From NCBI RefSeq assembly GCF_016599855.1, contig NZ_CP067041.1, positions 6,510,001-6,574,000 of the forward strand: DNA of 64,000 bases, written 5' to 3'. The notes under the pieces are model-generated. The model saw nothing but the letters and a program-made list of their open reading frames with translations. It made no database searches and was not told where the DNA came from. This document shows positions 38,707 through 46,578 of this stretch, in pieces; position 1 is the first letter of the stretch, and each line of letters opens with the position of its first letter. The position numbers were made by a program, and so were the translations under genes. The DNA is from Bradyrhizobium diazoefficiens. Its GTDB lineage: Bacteria; Pseudomonadota; Alphaproteobacteria; Rhizobiales; Xanthobacteraceae.

Positions 38707-39105
38707 ATGACGCTTGCGGAATGGTGCGTTCTCGGAGCGCTGCTGCTCTATCTCTTGACGATCGCCTCGATCAAATGGATCCGGTTTCGCGATTTCGACA
38801 ATTCCCGGCCGCGCGATCCCGCCTTCTATCAGGATGCCATCGCGCAGCGCGCGCTCGGCGCGCACCAAAACGGCATCGAGATCTTTCCGTTCTTTGCGTT
38901 TGCCGTGCTGCTCGCCGAATTCCGGGATTCGCCGCAGCGCCTGATCGACGAGCTCGCGGTGCTGTTCCTGATCGTGCGGATCGCCTACGTGCTGACCTAT
39001 CTCGGCAACCGCCCGACGCTGCGCTCGATCCTCTGGAGCATCGGCTTTGCGATCAATCTGGCGATTTTCTTCATGCCGGTGTTGAAGCGGCTGCTGCCGG
39101 TGTGA
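38707..39105 (+). CDS. MAPEG family membrane protein
   Basis: A 132-residue, four-helix membrane protein. The family signature of charged and polar residues appears after the first helix (IRFRDFDNSRPRDP) and in RALGAHQNGIEIFPFFAFAVLLAE, with YVLTYLGNRPTLRSILW near the end. Bacterial MAPEG proteins may act as membrane glutathione-dependent transferases or isomerases, but the roles are rarely proven. Start 38707 is preceded by a GGGGGAG run. It is divergent from hemH and followed by a repeat. Confidence 0.88.
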   Translation: MTLAEWCVLGALLLYLLTIASIKWIRFRDFDNSRPRDPAFYQDAIAQRALGAHQNGIEIFPFFAFAVLLAEFRDSPQRLIDELAVLFLIVRIAYVLTYLGNRPTLRSILWSIGFAINLAIFFMPVLKRLLPV

Positions 39106-39111
39106 GCGATC

Positions 39112-39251
39112 GTGTCCCGGACGCGGTGCAGCGCTCTTGCGCTGCTCCGCAGAGCCGGGACCCAGAAAGCCAAGCCCTGCCGCGCGGAGAGATGGGCCCC
39201 GGCTCTGCAGCGCATCGTCCAAGGGACGCTGCGCTGCGTCCGGGGCACGAG
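39112..39251. repeat. inverted intergenic repeat, family D (GTGTCCCGGACGCGGTGCAGCG / CGCTGCGTCCGGGGCAC type)
   Basis: GTGTCCCGGACGCGGTGCAGCGC with CTCCGCAGAGCCGGGACCC on the left and GGGCCCCGGCTCTGCAGCGCATCG with GACGCTGCGCTGCGTCCGGGGCAC on the right. The halves are clear inverse copies. It fills the convergent gap between the MAPEG and NicO genes. Confidence 0.75.
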
Positions 39252-39259
39252 AGTTCAAC

Positions 39260-40369
39260 TCAAAAGCACGTCGTCCGCTCGGCCGCGATGTAGCCGAACA
39301 GCAGGCCGGCCCCGAACAGCAGCACGAGAGCCGCGGCGCCGAATTCGATCCCGCGCATGAACAAGGCTCCGCCACCCTCACCGGCCCCGCTCAGGCGGCC
39401 GGCAATGTCCTTGGCGGAAACGGCGACTACGGCGATGGCCGCGACCGTGATCGCGGTGCCCAATCCCATCAGGAAGGTTGCGGCAATGCCGGCCCAGAAC
39501 AGGCCCTGGGCGAGAGCGAACACCAGCACCAGGATCGCGCCCGAGCAGGGGCGGATACCGACGGTCAGGATCGCAGCAAAACCGCGCCGCCAGCCGCCTG
39601 GGCCGGCGAGTTCGCTCGGGGTGGGGCCGTGGGAATGGCCGCAATGCTGGTCGTGGACGTGATCGTGCCCGTGGTGGTGACGGGCGTGCGCCTCGTCATG
39701 GTGATGATGATGATCATGTGCATGATGATGGTGATGATCGTGATCATGATGATCATGCGGTACGCCCGCGATCGCCGGCACCGGCTGCGCCGCCTGGAGC
39801 GCGCGAATGAAGGTGCCGCCCTTGACCCAGACCAGCCGCAGACCGAACAGCGCGATCAACCCATAGCTCGCGATCTCGATGGCGCCTTCCGCCCTGCACA
39901 TGGTCCTGGCGGTCGCATTCAGGATCCAAGCCGAGATGCCGACGATCAGGATCGCCATCAGCGACTGCATCAGCGCCGAGGCAAACGACAACGCGATGCC
40001 GCGCCGCGCGGTCTCGCGGTTGGCGACGAGATAGGAGGCGATCACCGCCTTGCCATGGCCGGGGCCGGCGGCGTGGAAAATCCCGTAAGCAAACGAGATG
40101 AACAGCAATGTCCACACCGCCGAGCCGTCGGACTTGGCGGCGCGGATCGTCGAAGACATCTGGCGATAGAATTCCGACTGCTTGGCCAGCAGCCAGCCAA
40201 TGAGGCCGCCGACCTCGGGCTCGGCCGCCTGTGCGGTGCGCGGCGCGCCGAACGGATTTTGCGCGAAGACATCATGGACCGCCGCATCGGCTACGCCGAC
40301 GACGAGGAGAACGGCGGCGCAGACGATGAACCCGCGTCCGAGAGGCGAGAGAGGCTGCTTCAAGGGCAA
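39260..40369 (-). CDS. NicO/RcnA-type nickel/cobalt transporter with His-rich loop
   Basis: A 369-residue inner-membrane protein of the NicO family with about six or seven helices. The metal motif HAAGPGHGKAVIASYL is near residue 99. A cytoplasmic or periplasmic loop (about 205-250) is a run of His and Asp (HDHDHHHHHAHDHHHHH), expected to bind Ni2+ or Co2+. The late GIRPCSGAILVLVFALAQG is also typical. In RcnA relatives this fold effluxes nickel and cobalt, while others import them. The DUF1007 gene overlaps its start by 10 bases. Rhizobia need nickel for uptake hydrogenase and urease, and neither set is in this window. Confidence 0.88.
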   Translation of the reverse strand: MPLKQPLSPLGRGFIVCAAVLLVVGVADAAVHDVFAQNPFGAPRTAQAAEPEVGGLIGWLLAKQSEFYRQMSSTIRAAKSDGSAVWTLLFISFAYGIFHAAGPGHGKAVIASYLVANRETARRGIALSFASALMQSLMAILIVGISAWILNATARTMCRAEGAIEIASYGLIALFGLRLVWVKGGTFIRALQAAQPVPAIAGVPHDHHDHDHHHHHAHDHHHHHDEAHARHHHGHDHVHDQHCGHSHGPTPSELAGPGGWRRGFAAILTVGIRPCSGAILVLVFALAQGLFWAGIAATFLMGLGTAITVAAIAVVAVSAKDIAGRLSGAGEGGGALFMRGIEFGAAALVLLFGAGLLFGYIAAERTTCF

Positions 40370-40989
40370 TCCACCGTGATCTTGTTGGCGAACATCATGC
40401 CGAAATTGGCGTTCGGGCCGTCCAGGAAGGTTTGCTCGTTGAGCTTCTGCGCGGTCGCCGTGCCGTCGCTGGGGCGCTCAAGCTTCATCTGGCAGCCGGC
40501 GGGCGCGCCGACCAGCTTGACCGGATTGTCCTTGGCCATCTGGAAGTCGATAAAGTAGGAGCGGTCGAACACTTCGAGCACCAGCTGCCTGGGCTTGACC
40601 GGGGTCTTCAGCGGCAGCGTGAAGTGCAGGGTCAGCACCGCGTCCTTGTAGTCGAGGAAGTAGTCGACCGGCTCGTTGAAGCGCTCCTTCTTGCCGTCGG
40701 CTCGCGCAAAGGTGAAGTAGGCATATTCCTTCAGCGACTCGACGTTGGTCTGCGCCAGCGGCCCCAGCTCCTCGCGCGTATAGGCCCCCTTCTTCTTGGC
40801 CTCGAGCCCCTGCACCGCATAGGCCGAGAACATGTCATCGAAGGTCCAGGCGTGGCGCACGCCGGTGATCGAGCCGTCGGCGGCATAGAGCAGCTCGCTG
40901 GTCGCGGTGATCCAGACATGCGGATGCGCGCTCGCCGCGCCTGATACGAGCATCATTGCGGCGAGCAGCATTCCGAATAGCGCGCGCAT
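40360..40989 (-). CDS. DUF1007 family periplasmic protein
   Basis: A 209-residue exported protein. A signal peptide (LFGMLLAAMMLVSGAASA) is followed immediately by HPHVWI, the conserved N-terminal His-x-His-x-Trp that, once exposed after cleavage, can form a metal site. The rest is beta-rich (VDYFLDYKDAVLTLHFTLPL). DUF1007 genes are consistently next to NicO/RcnA transporters and are thought to work with them in metal handling. Here the stop overlaps the transporter start by 10 bases, so the two are co-translated. It starts 6 bases before the M3 peptidase gene on the same strand ends. Confidence 0.88.
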   Translation of the reverse strand: MRALFGMLLAAMMLVSGAASAHPHVWITATSELLYAADGSITGVRHAWTFDDMFSAYAVQGLEAKKKGAYTREELGPLAQTNVESLKEYAYFTFARADGKKERFNEPVDYFLDYKDAVLTLHFTLPLKTPVKPRQLVLEVFDRSYFIDFQMAKDNPVKLVGAPAGCQMKLERPSDGTATAQKLNEQTFLDGPNANFGMMFANKITVDCP

Positions 40990-40994
40990 GCCGA

Positions 40995-43076
40995 TCAGGC
41001 CGCCTTGACGTCGTCGAGCAGGCCGCGGCGGCGGAGCAGCGCATCGGGCTCGGGCGGGCGGCCGCGGAAGGCCTCGTAGGCGGCTTCCGGATCGACCGAT
41101 CCGCCGCTCGAATAGATGTCGTCGTGCAGGCGCTTGGCGACGTCAGGGTCGAAGATGTTGCCGGCTTCCTCGAAGGCCCCGAACGCGTCGGCGTCCATCA
41201 CCTCCGACCACATGTAGCTGTAATAGCCGGCCGCGTAGTGATCGCCGGAGAAGATGTGGCCGAACTGGGTGGGCCGGTGCCGCATCGCAATTTCCTCGGG
41301 CATGCCGATCTTCTCCAGCTCGCGTCGCTCGAAGGCGCGGACATCCTGCGCGGCAGCTGCCGGCTGGGTGTGGAATTCGAGATCGAGCAGCGCCGAGGAG
41401 ACGAACTCGACGGTGGCAAAGCCCTGGTTGAACTTTCGCGCGGCCAGGAAGCGTTGCAGCAGATCGTCCGGCAGCGGCTCGCCGGTCTCGTAGTGGCGCG
41501 CGAACTGCTGGAGCACCTCGGGCCGCTCCTGCCAGTGCTCGTAGAGCTGCGAGGGCAGCTCGACGAAGTCGGTGAACACGGAAGTGCCCGACAGCGACGG
41601 ATAGGTCACGTTGGACAACATGCCGTGCAGGCCGTGGCCGAACTCGTGGAACAGGGTGCGGGCATCGTCGGGCGACAGCAGCGAGGGCTCGGCTCCGGTG
41701 CCCTTGGCGAAGTTGCAGACATTGACGACGAGCGGCGCGGTCTCGCCGTCGAGCTTCTGCTGGTCGCGCAGCGAGGTCATCCAGGCGCCGGAGCGCTTGG
41801 AGGGCCGGGCGTAGTAGTCGCCGTAGAACAGCGCCTTGTGCTTGCCGTCAGGGCCCTTCACCTCCCAGACGCGGACGTCCGGATGCCAGACGGGAACATC
41901 CTTGCGTTCCTCAAACGTGATGCCGAACAGGCGCGTGGCGCAGTCGAAGGCGGCGGTGATCATGTGGTCGAGCGTCAGATACGGCTTGATCGCGGCATCG
42001 TCGAAATTGGCGCGCTGGAGGCGGAGCTTCTCCGCGTAGTAGCGCCAGTCCCAAGGCGCGAGCTTGAAGTTGCTGCCCTCCTCGGTGATCAGCGCCTGCA
42101 TCTCGTCGCGGTCGGCGAGCGCCCTGGCGCGCGCCGGTTTCCAGACGCGCTCAAGCAGGCTGCGCACCGCATCGGGCGTTTTAGCCATGGAATCTTCGAG
42201 CCGGTAGGCGGCGAAGGTCGGATAACCCAGCAGTTTCGCGCTCTCCTCGCGCAGCTTCAGGATCTCGCCGATGGTCGTGTTGTTGTCGTTGGCATTGCCG
42301 TTGTCGCCGCGCGCCGTGAAGGCCTTGTAGACCTTCTCCCGCAGGTCACGTCGGGCCGAGCTCTTCAGGAACGGCTCGGTCGAGGAACGCGACAGCGTCA
42401 CGATGGCCTTGCCGGCCATGCCGCGCTCTTCTGCCGCAGCCTTGGCGGCCGTGACAAAGCTTTCCGGCAGGCCCTGGCGGTCGGCCTCCCCTAGCTCCAT
42501 GAACCAGTCCTGCTCGTCGCCGAGCAGATGATGACTGAAGCCGGTACCAAGCTGGGCCAGCTTCTCGTTGATCTCGGCCATGCGCGTCTTGGCTTCGTCG
42601 GACAGGCCGGCGCCGGCACGGTGAAAGCGGGTGTAGGTGCGCTCCAGCAGGCGGAGCTGCTCCGGATCGAGGGCGAGACTGGCGCGGTTCTCGTGCAGCT
42701 GGGCGATGCGGCCAAACAGCACGGCGTTCATCATGATCGGATTCCAGTGCCGCGCCATCCGCAAGGAGACCTCCTTGTCGATCTCCAGGATAGCCGGGTT
42801 GGAATGCGCCGAGACCAGGTCGTAGAAGACCGCAGCGACCTTGTTCAAAAGCTTGCCCGAGCGCTCCAGCGCCGTGACGGTGTTGGCGAAATCGGGTGCA
42901 GCCGGGTCGTTGGTGATCGCGGCAATCTCGGCGGAGTGGTCGGCGAAGGCCTGCTCGAAGGCGGGCAGGAAGTGCTCCGGCTTGATCTCGTCGAAGGGCG
43001 GGGTCGCAAATGGCGTCAGCCAGGCCTTCAGCAGCGGGTTGGACTCGGAGTCCGTAGTTGGGCGGGGTTCTGACAT
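40995..43076 (-). CDS. M3 family zinc metallopeptidase (oligopeptidase/peptidyl-dipeptidase)
   Basis: A 693-residue cytoplasmic zinc peptidase of the Dcp/oligopeptidase A type. The zinc site HEFGHGLHGML lies near residue 475 with the third ligand glutamate downstream. The closing RTPDALLRRRGL-type tail is present (RPPEPDALLRRRGLLDD). No signal peptide is present after choosing MSEPRPTTDSES (43076) as start; the frame upstream to 43145 is poor. These enzymes degrade short peptides, including cleaved signal peptides. It lies directly upstream of the DUF1007/NicO pair with a 5-base gap, and read-through into that pair is likely. Confidence 0.94.
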   Translation of the reverse strand: MSEPRPTTDSESNPLLKAWLTPFATPPFDEIKPEHFLPAFEQAFADHSAEIAAITNDPAAPDFANTVTALERSGKLLNKVAAVFYDLVSAHSNPAILEIDKEVSLRMARHWNPIMMNAVLFGRIAQLHENRASLALDPEQLRLLERTYTRFHRAGAGLSDEAKTRMAEINEKLAQLGTGFSHHLLGDEQDWFMELGEADRQGLPESFVTAAKAAAEERGMAGKAIVTLSRSSTEPFLKSSARRDLREKVYKAFTARGDNGNANDNNTTIGEILKLREESAKLLGYPTFAAYRLEDSMAKTPDAVRSLLERVWKPARARALADRDEMQALITEEGSNFKLAPWDWRYYAEKLRLQRANFDDAAIKPYLTLDHMITAAFDCATRLFGITFEERKDVPVWHPDVRVWEVKGPDGKHKALFYGDYYARPSKRSGAWMTSLRDQQKLDGETAPLVVNVCNFAKGTGAEPSLLSPDDARTLFHEFGHGLHGMLSNVTYPSLSGTSVFTDFVELPSQLYEHWQERPEVLQQFARHYETGEPLPDDLLQRFLAARKFNQGFATVEFVSSALLDLEFHTQPAAAAQDVRAFERRELEKIGMPEEIAMRHRPTQFGHIFSGDHYAAGYYSYMWSEVMDADAFGAFEEAGNIFDPDVAKRLHDDIYSSGGSVDPEAAYEAFRGRPPEPDALLRRRGLLDDVKAA

Positions 43077-43211
43077 CGCAAGTCCCGATTTTTGAGGCAA
43101 TTTGTTGGGCCAGCTATAGCACGCGATGGGGCTTTTTTGGGCCATTTGGCCTTGCTCCCGCCCGCCTTTTCGGGGAGATTGCGGCCCTCGAAGCCACGGA
43201 CCCCTGAGCTC

Positions 43212-43466
43212 ATGAACGCGCCTTCCTCATCTTCACGTCAGATCGTCTGGCCGAACGTCATCACCGTCATCAGCGCCGCCATCCTGATCGGCGCCGAGGT
43301 GTTCGGCGCCGCGTTTGCCGGCGGCTGGGCGCTCGCAATTCTAATCGGGCTCGGCGACCAGGGCGCGCACATCCTTCAGGCCGTACTGTTCGCACTCGGC
43401 GTGCTGGTGATGACCGCTTTCATCCGCGCCGCTCAGCGCGTCGAGCCGTTCTTCAAGCGCGGCTGA
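43212..43466 (+). CDS. small two-helix membrane protein, unknown function
   Basis: An 84-residue protein with two strongly hydrophobic segments (VWPNVITVISAAILIGAEVF and LFALGVLVMTAFIRAA). It starts MNAPSSSSRQ at 43212. The N-terminus is short and polar and the C-terminus basic, ending RVEPFFKRG. It is divergent from the M3 peptidase and ends about 130 bases before the polyamine-operon promoter. No family is recognised. Codon use is normal, so it is probably real. Confidence 0.6.
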   Translation: MNAPSSSSRQIVWPNVITVISAAILIGAEVFGAAFAGGWALAILIGLGDQGAHILQAVLFALGVLVMTAFIRAAQRVEPFFKRG

Positions 43467-43590
43467 CGCTTCTCGCGCGTGAGTCACGCGCGAGACACAG
43501 AAAACTTAACGCGCATTCATTTTCCGCGTCGCTCGCGCAACACTGCGCAAGCAGATGTTAGGCAATTCTGTCCGCAGCCTAAAAAAATTC

Positions 43591-43619
43591 TTGCGATCGA
43601 GATTCAAAACGCTTATGTG
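43591..43619 (+). promoter_or_regulatory. candidate promoter of the polyamine operon
   Basis: TTGCGA (43591-43596) and TATGTG (43614-43619) are 17 bases apart, placing a start site near 43626, at the beginning of the structured leader. A hairpin TTAGGC / GCCTAA lies just upstream (about 43558-43581). Moderate match only. Confidence 0.35.
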
Positions 43620-43625
43620 CGTTCT

Positions 43626-44140
43626 TGCCCAATTTCGCACGTGCCTGTGGTCGTGTGTCAGTCGGTAGGTATCCGGACAAGAGGCCGGACAGCCGCCAAG
43701 GGGTGAAGAAGCCGAGGGGCTCTTCGGAAGTGCGGAAGTCAAATGACCGAAAGGTCGGACGACGAAGCAAACCCGGAGCGTCCAGCATCTCTCTCAAGAG
43801 ATGCCTTTGTCGAAGGTGACTTCACTTTTTGCAACCGTGACTGGCAGCCGGAGGCGAACCGGCGCACCCCGCTCTCAACGGGGGACGCGACTTAAAGCAA
43901 CGACGGATCGGGCTTTTTTGGTCTCTACCGGCAGTCCAACGCCGGCGCGGGCTACTGAAAAGGCTTGTCCTTCATTGCCAGGTGAGCGGGCGGGATCATT
44001 CCCAACCAATCCACGGCAGCACAGTCTGGTTTGAGTCTCGTGGCTTTGTCGCGCCTCCATCGCGCGATCCGGCCGGAGAGCTCTTATCCGACGCAATTTT
44101 TTGAACGGATCCCCGTCGCTGGGCCGTTTGGGAGAGTGCT
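43626..44140 (+). promoter_or_regulatory. structured 5' leader of the speF type before ornithine decarboxylase
   Basis: About 500 bases with no long gene and a chain of strong hairpins. Examples are TCCGG / CCGGA near 43672, GACC-GAAA-GGTC near 43746, GCATCTCT-CTCA-AGAGATGC (43785-43804), GCCGG / CCGGC (43847-43863), CCCCG / CGGGG (43867-43883), CCGGC / GCCGG (43928-43945) and TCGCGC / GCGCGA near 44060. U runs occur at about 43914 and 44098. The alphaproteobacterial speF motif is a long conserved RNA found directly upstream of ornithine decarboxylase genes; its ligand is not known to me. Position and structure fit it well. The exact limits are inferred. Confidence 0.6.
43743..43895 (+). CDS. 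possible 50-codon leader peptide in the speF-type leader
   Basis: ATG 43743 to TAA 43895, with CGGAAG about 6 bases upstream. The product begins MTERSDDEANPERPAS and contains GDFTFCNRDWQPEANR. A leader peptide controls speF in gammaproteobacteria, so a peptide here is conceivable. But the frame runs through several of the hairpins described for the leader, which argues for an RNA function and a chance ORF. Confidence 0.25.
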   Translation: MTERSDDEANPERPASLSRDAFVEGDFTFCNRDWQPEANRRTPLSTGDAT

Positions 44141-45283
44141 ATGACCGAACGTATCCAGGAATTCCTGCGCAATCGCCGCAAGGATGGCCTCGACACCGAG
44201 CCGTGCCTCGTCGTCGACCTCGAGGTCGTGCGCGACAATTACCAAAGCTTCGCCAAGGCGCTGCCCGACAGCCGCGTGTTCTATGCCGTCAAGGCGAACC
44301 CGGCGCCGGAAGTGCTGGCGCTGCTGGCGTCCATGGGCTCCTGCTTCGACACCGCAACCGTCGCCGAGATCGAGATGGCGCTGGCCGCGGGGGCGACGCC
44401 CGATCGCATCTCCTTCGGCAACACCATCAAGAAGGAGCGCGATATCGCGCGCGCCTTCGCGCTCGGCATTCGGCTGTTCGCGGTCGACTGCACCGCAGAG
44501 GTCGAGAAGGTCGCCCGTGCCGCTCCCGGCGCAAAAGTGTTCTGCCGCATCCTCTATGATTGCGCCGGCGCCGAATGGCCGCTGTCGCGCAAGTTCGGCT
44601 GCGACCCGGAGATGGCCGTCGACGTGCTCGACGTCGCCAAGCGCCTGGGCCTCGAGCCGTGCGGCATCTCCTTCCATGTCGGCTCGCAGCAGCGCAAGGT
44701 GAAGGCGTGGGACCGCGCACTGGCGATGGCCTCGCAGGTGTTCCGCGACTGTGCCGAGCGCGGCATCAACCTCTCCATGGTCAACATGGGCGGCGGCTTC
44801 CCGACCAAGTACCTGAAGGACGTGCCGCCGGTCGTGACCTACGGCCGCTCGATCTTCCGCGCGCTGCGCAAGCACTTCGGCAACCAGATTCCGGAGACCA
44901 TCATCGAGCCGGGCCGCGGCATGGTGGGCAACGCCGGCATCATCGAATCCGAGGTCGTGCTCATCTCGAAGAAGAGCGACGAGGACGAGGTGCGTTGGGT
45001 GTACCTGGACATCGGCAAGTTCGGCGGTCTCGCCGAGACCATGGACGAGTCGATCCGCTACGCCATCCGCACCCCGCATGACGGCGCGGACATGACGCCG
45101 TGCGTGCTCGCAGGCCCAACCTGCGACAGCGCCGACGTGCTGTACGAGAAGAGCCCGTATCCGCTTCCCGTCACGCTCGAGATCGGCGACAAGCTGCTGA
45201 TCGAAGGCACCGGGGCCTATACGTCGACCTACTCGGCAGTGGCGTTCAACGGCATCCCGCCGCTGAAGACGTATCACATCTGA
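44141..45283 (+). CDS. type III PLP-dependent ornithine decarboxylase
   Basis: A 380-residue alanine-racemase-fold decarboxylase making putrescine from ornithine; some relatives also take lysine. The PLP lysine is in FYAVKANPAP (near residue 50), the SFHVGSQ and MGGGFPTKY motifs bind the cofactor, EPGRGMVGNAG forms the phosphate site, and the catalytic cysteine is in GPTCDSADVLYE. The size matches the eukaryote-like bacterial ODC. A speF-type leader precedes it. A GNAT gene, a Rid protein gene and homospermidine synthase follow on the same strand, so this operon likely makes putrescine and then homospermidine. Start 44141 follows GGGAGAG. Confidence 0.95.
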   Translation: MTERIQEFLRNRRKDGLDTEPCLVVDLEVVRDNYQSFAKALPDSRVFYAVKANPAPEVLALLASMGSCFDTATVAEIEMALAAGATPDRISFGNTIKKERDIARAFALGIRLFAVDCTAEVEKVARAAPGAKVFCRILYDCAGAEWPLSRKFGCDPEMAVDVLDVAKRLGLEPCGISFHVGSQQRKVKAWDRALAMASQVFRDCAERGINLSMVNMGGGFPTKYLKDVPPVVTYGRSIFRALRKHFGNQIPETIIEPGRGMVGNAGIIESEVVLISKKSDEDEVRWVYLDIGKFGGLAETMDESIRYAIRTPHDGADMTPCVLAGPTCDSADVLYEKSPYPLPVTLEIGDKLLIEGTGAYTSTYSAVAFNGIPPLKTYHI

Positions 45284-45328
45284 TTTGCCACATCTGATCC
45301 GCCTCTCTTTCGAGGCCTGACCAACCCG

Positions 45329-45348
45329 GGAGCCGGCTTGCCGGCTCC
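45329..45348 (+). terminator. hairpin after the ornithine decarboxylase gene
   Basis: GGAGCCGG-CTTG-CCGGCTCC is a perfect 8-base-pair stem about 45 bases after the stop. There is no long T tract, so it may be a weak or processing hairpin, not a full terminator. Confidence 0.45.
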
Positions 45349-45425
45349 TCCCTGACATTTCGATCTGACGACGTCTTGGACCGGTGCGCTGCACTCGCCT
45401 CGGTTCAAGCGGGGACTGACGCGCC

Positions 45426-46013
45426 ATGACTGCTCCTCGGAAGCCACAAGTCGCCCTCACTTCGAAAGCCGCTCCGTTCGCGATCCGCAGCGAGCGCGCT
45501 GCCGACGTCGCGATGCGTGAAGCGCTGCTCGATGCCTGCTTTGGCGAGACCCGCCATGGCCGCACCTGTCAGCGCCTGCGCGACGGACGTGCGCCCGCCA
45601 CAGGCCTTGCCCTGTCTGCGGTGCGCGAGGGCAAGCTCGTGGGAACCGTGCGGTTGTGGCAGGTCAGCGCCGGAGGCAGGCCCGCTCTGGTCCTCGGACC
45701 GCTGGCGGTCGACCCTGCCTGCCGCGAGCTCGGGATCGGCGCCGCGCTGATGCAACAAGCGCTGGCCGCCGCCCGGGCGCGCGGGCATGCCGCCGTGATC
45801 CTGCTCGGCGATGCGCCCTACTACGCTCGCTTCGGCTTCTCGGCGGAGAAGACCGGCGCGCTATCGCTGCCCGGCCCGTTCGAGCGCGAGCGCCTGTTAG
45901 CGATCGAGTTCACCGACGGTGCGTTGGACGGCGCCGAAGGGATGATCGTCCCGACCGGAGCTGCCCTTGCCAAACGGAGGTTGGTTCGCACCCTCCAAGC
46001 GCACGCGGCATAA
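45426..46013 (+). CDS. GNAT N-acetyltransferase, YhbS-like
   Basis: A 195-residue GCN5-related acetyltransferase. Acetyl-CoA binding motif A is LGPLAVDPACRELGIGAALM (near residue 98), followed by GDAPYYARFGFSAEKTG, the YhbS-type ending of the fold. The C-terminal part (LDGAEGMIVPTGAALAKRR) may contact substrate. It sits between ornithine decarboxylase and the Rid/homospermidine synthase genes, so acetylation of a polyamine or an amine intermediate is a reasonable guess, but YhbS relatives are mostly unassigned. Confidence 0.85.
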   Translation: MTAPRKPQVALTSKAAPFAIRSERAADVAMREALLDACFGETRHGRTCQRLRDGRAPATGLALSAVREGKLVGTVRLWQVSAGGRPALVLGPLAVDPACRELGIGAALMQQALAAARARGHAAVILLGDAPYYARFGFSAEKTGALSLPGPFERERLLAIEFTDGALDGAEGMIVPTGAALAKRRLVRTLQAHAA

Positions 46014-46147
46014 GGGATTGTCATGATGGCAAAGACCCGAGCCGCTGCCCGCGGCGATGTCCGGCCGCGCCTTTTCCTTTGGGTTGCGCAGGCCCCCGAA
46101 ACGCCCTTTAACCCCGCAAAACATCCCTCCAATCGAGGTCCGAAACC

Positions 46148-46537
46148 ATGTCCCGCCGCCTGATTTCCACCGGCTCCCCCTTCGAAAAGACCGCCGGCTA
46201 CAGCCGCGCCGTGATCGACGGCGAGTTCGCCTTCGTCGCGGGAACTACCGGCTATGACTACACCACGATGACGATGCCATCAGATGTCACGAGCCAGTCA
46301 CGCAACTGCTTCAAGACCATCGAGGCCGCCCTGAAGGAGGGCGGTTTCGAGATGGCCGATATCGTCCGCGTGACCTATTACCTCACCGACATCAACGACG
46401 CCGATGCCCATTTCGCCGTATGCGGCGAAGTCCTCGGCGACATCCGCCCGGCTGCCACGCTTCTCGCCGTCTCGGCGCTCTACAAGCCCGAGATGAAGGT
46501 CGAGATCGAAGCGACTGCCAAGCGCCGCAGCGCCTGA
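46148..46537 (+). CDS. Rid family protein lacking the RidA arginine
   Basis: A 129-residue member of the YjgF/YER057c/UK114 family, a trimer. RidA proteins hydrolyse reactive 2-aminoacrylate and need an arginine in the PARS/PART motif. Here the equivalent reads RPAATLLAV, so the catalytic arginine is replaced by alanine, while the glutamate of EIEATA is kept. That places it in another Rid subgroup with unclear chemistry. It lies in the polyamine operon, 41 bases before homospermidine synthase, and may deal with an imine or enamine formed there. Confidence 0.85.
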   Translation: MSRRLISTGSPFEKTAGYSRAVIDGEFAFVAGTTGYDYTTMTMPSDVTSQSRNCFKTIEAALKEGGFEMADIVRVTYYLTDINDADAHFAVCGEVLGDIRPAATLLAVSALYKPEMKVEIEATAKRRSA

Positions 46538-46578
46538 TCCACCCCTTCACTGCCAGCACTTTCCGGAGAATCCATCCT

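Noticed and set aside
39680..39770. Short CAT/GTG repeat tract that looks like a microsatellite
   Set aside because: It codes for the metal-binding His-rich loop of the NicO transporter; the same holds for 50690-50755 and 54105-54180.
39137..40558. Plus-strand open frame of 473 codons
   Set aside because: Antisense of the NicO and DUF1007 genes. Its methionine- and valine-rich run is the reverse of the His-rich loop.
40956..42494. Plus-strand open frame of 512 codons
   Set aside because: Antisense of the M3 peptidase, which has a clear zinc motif and full-length family similarity.
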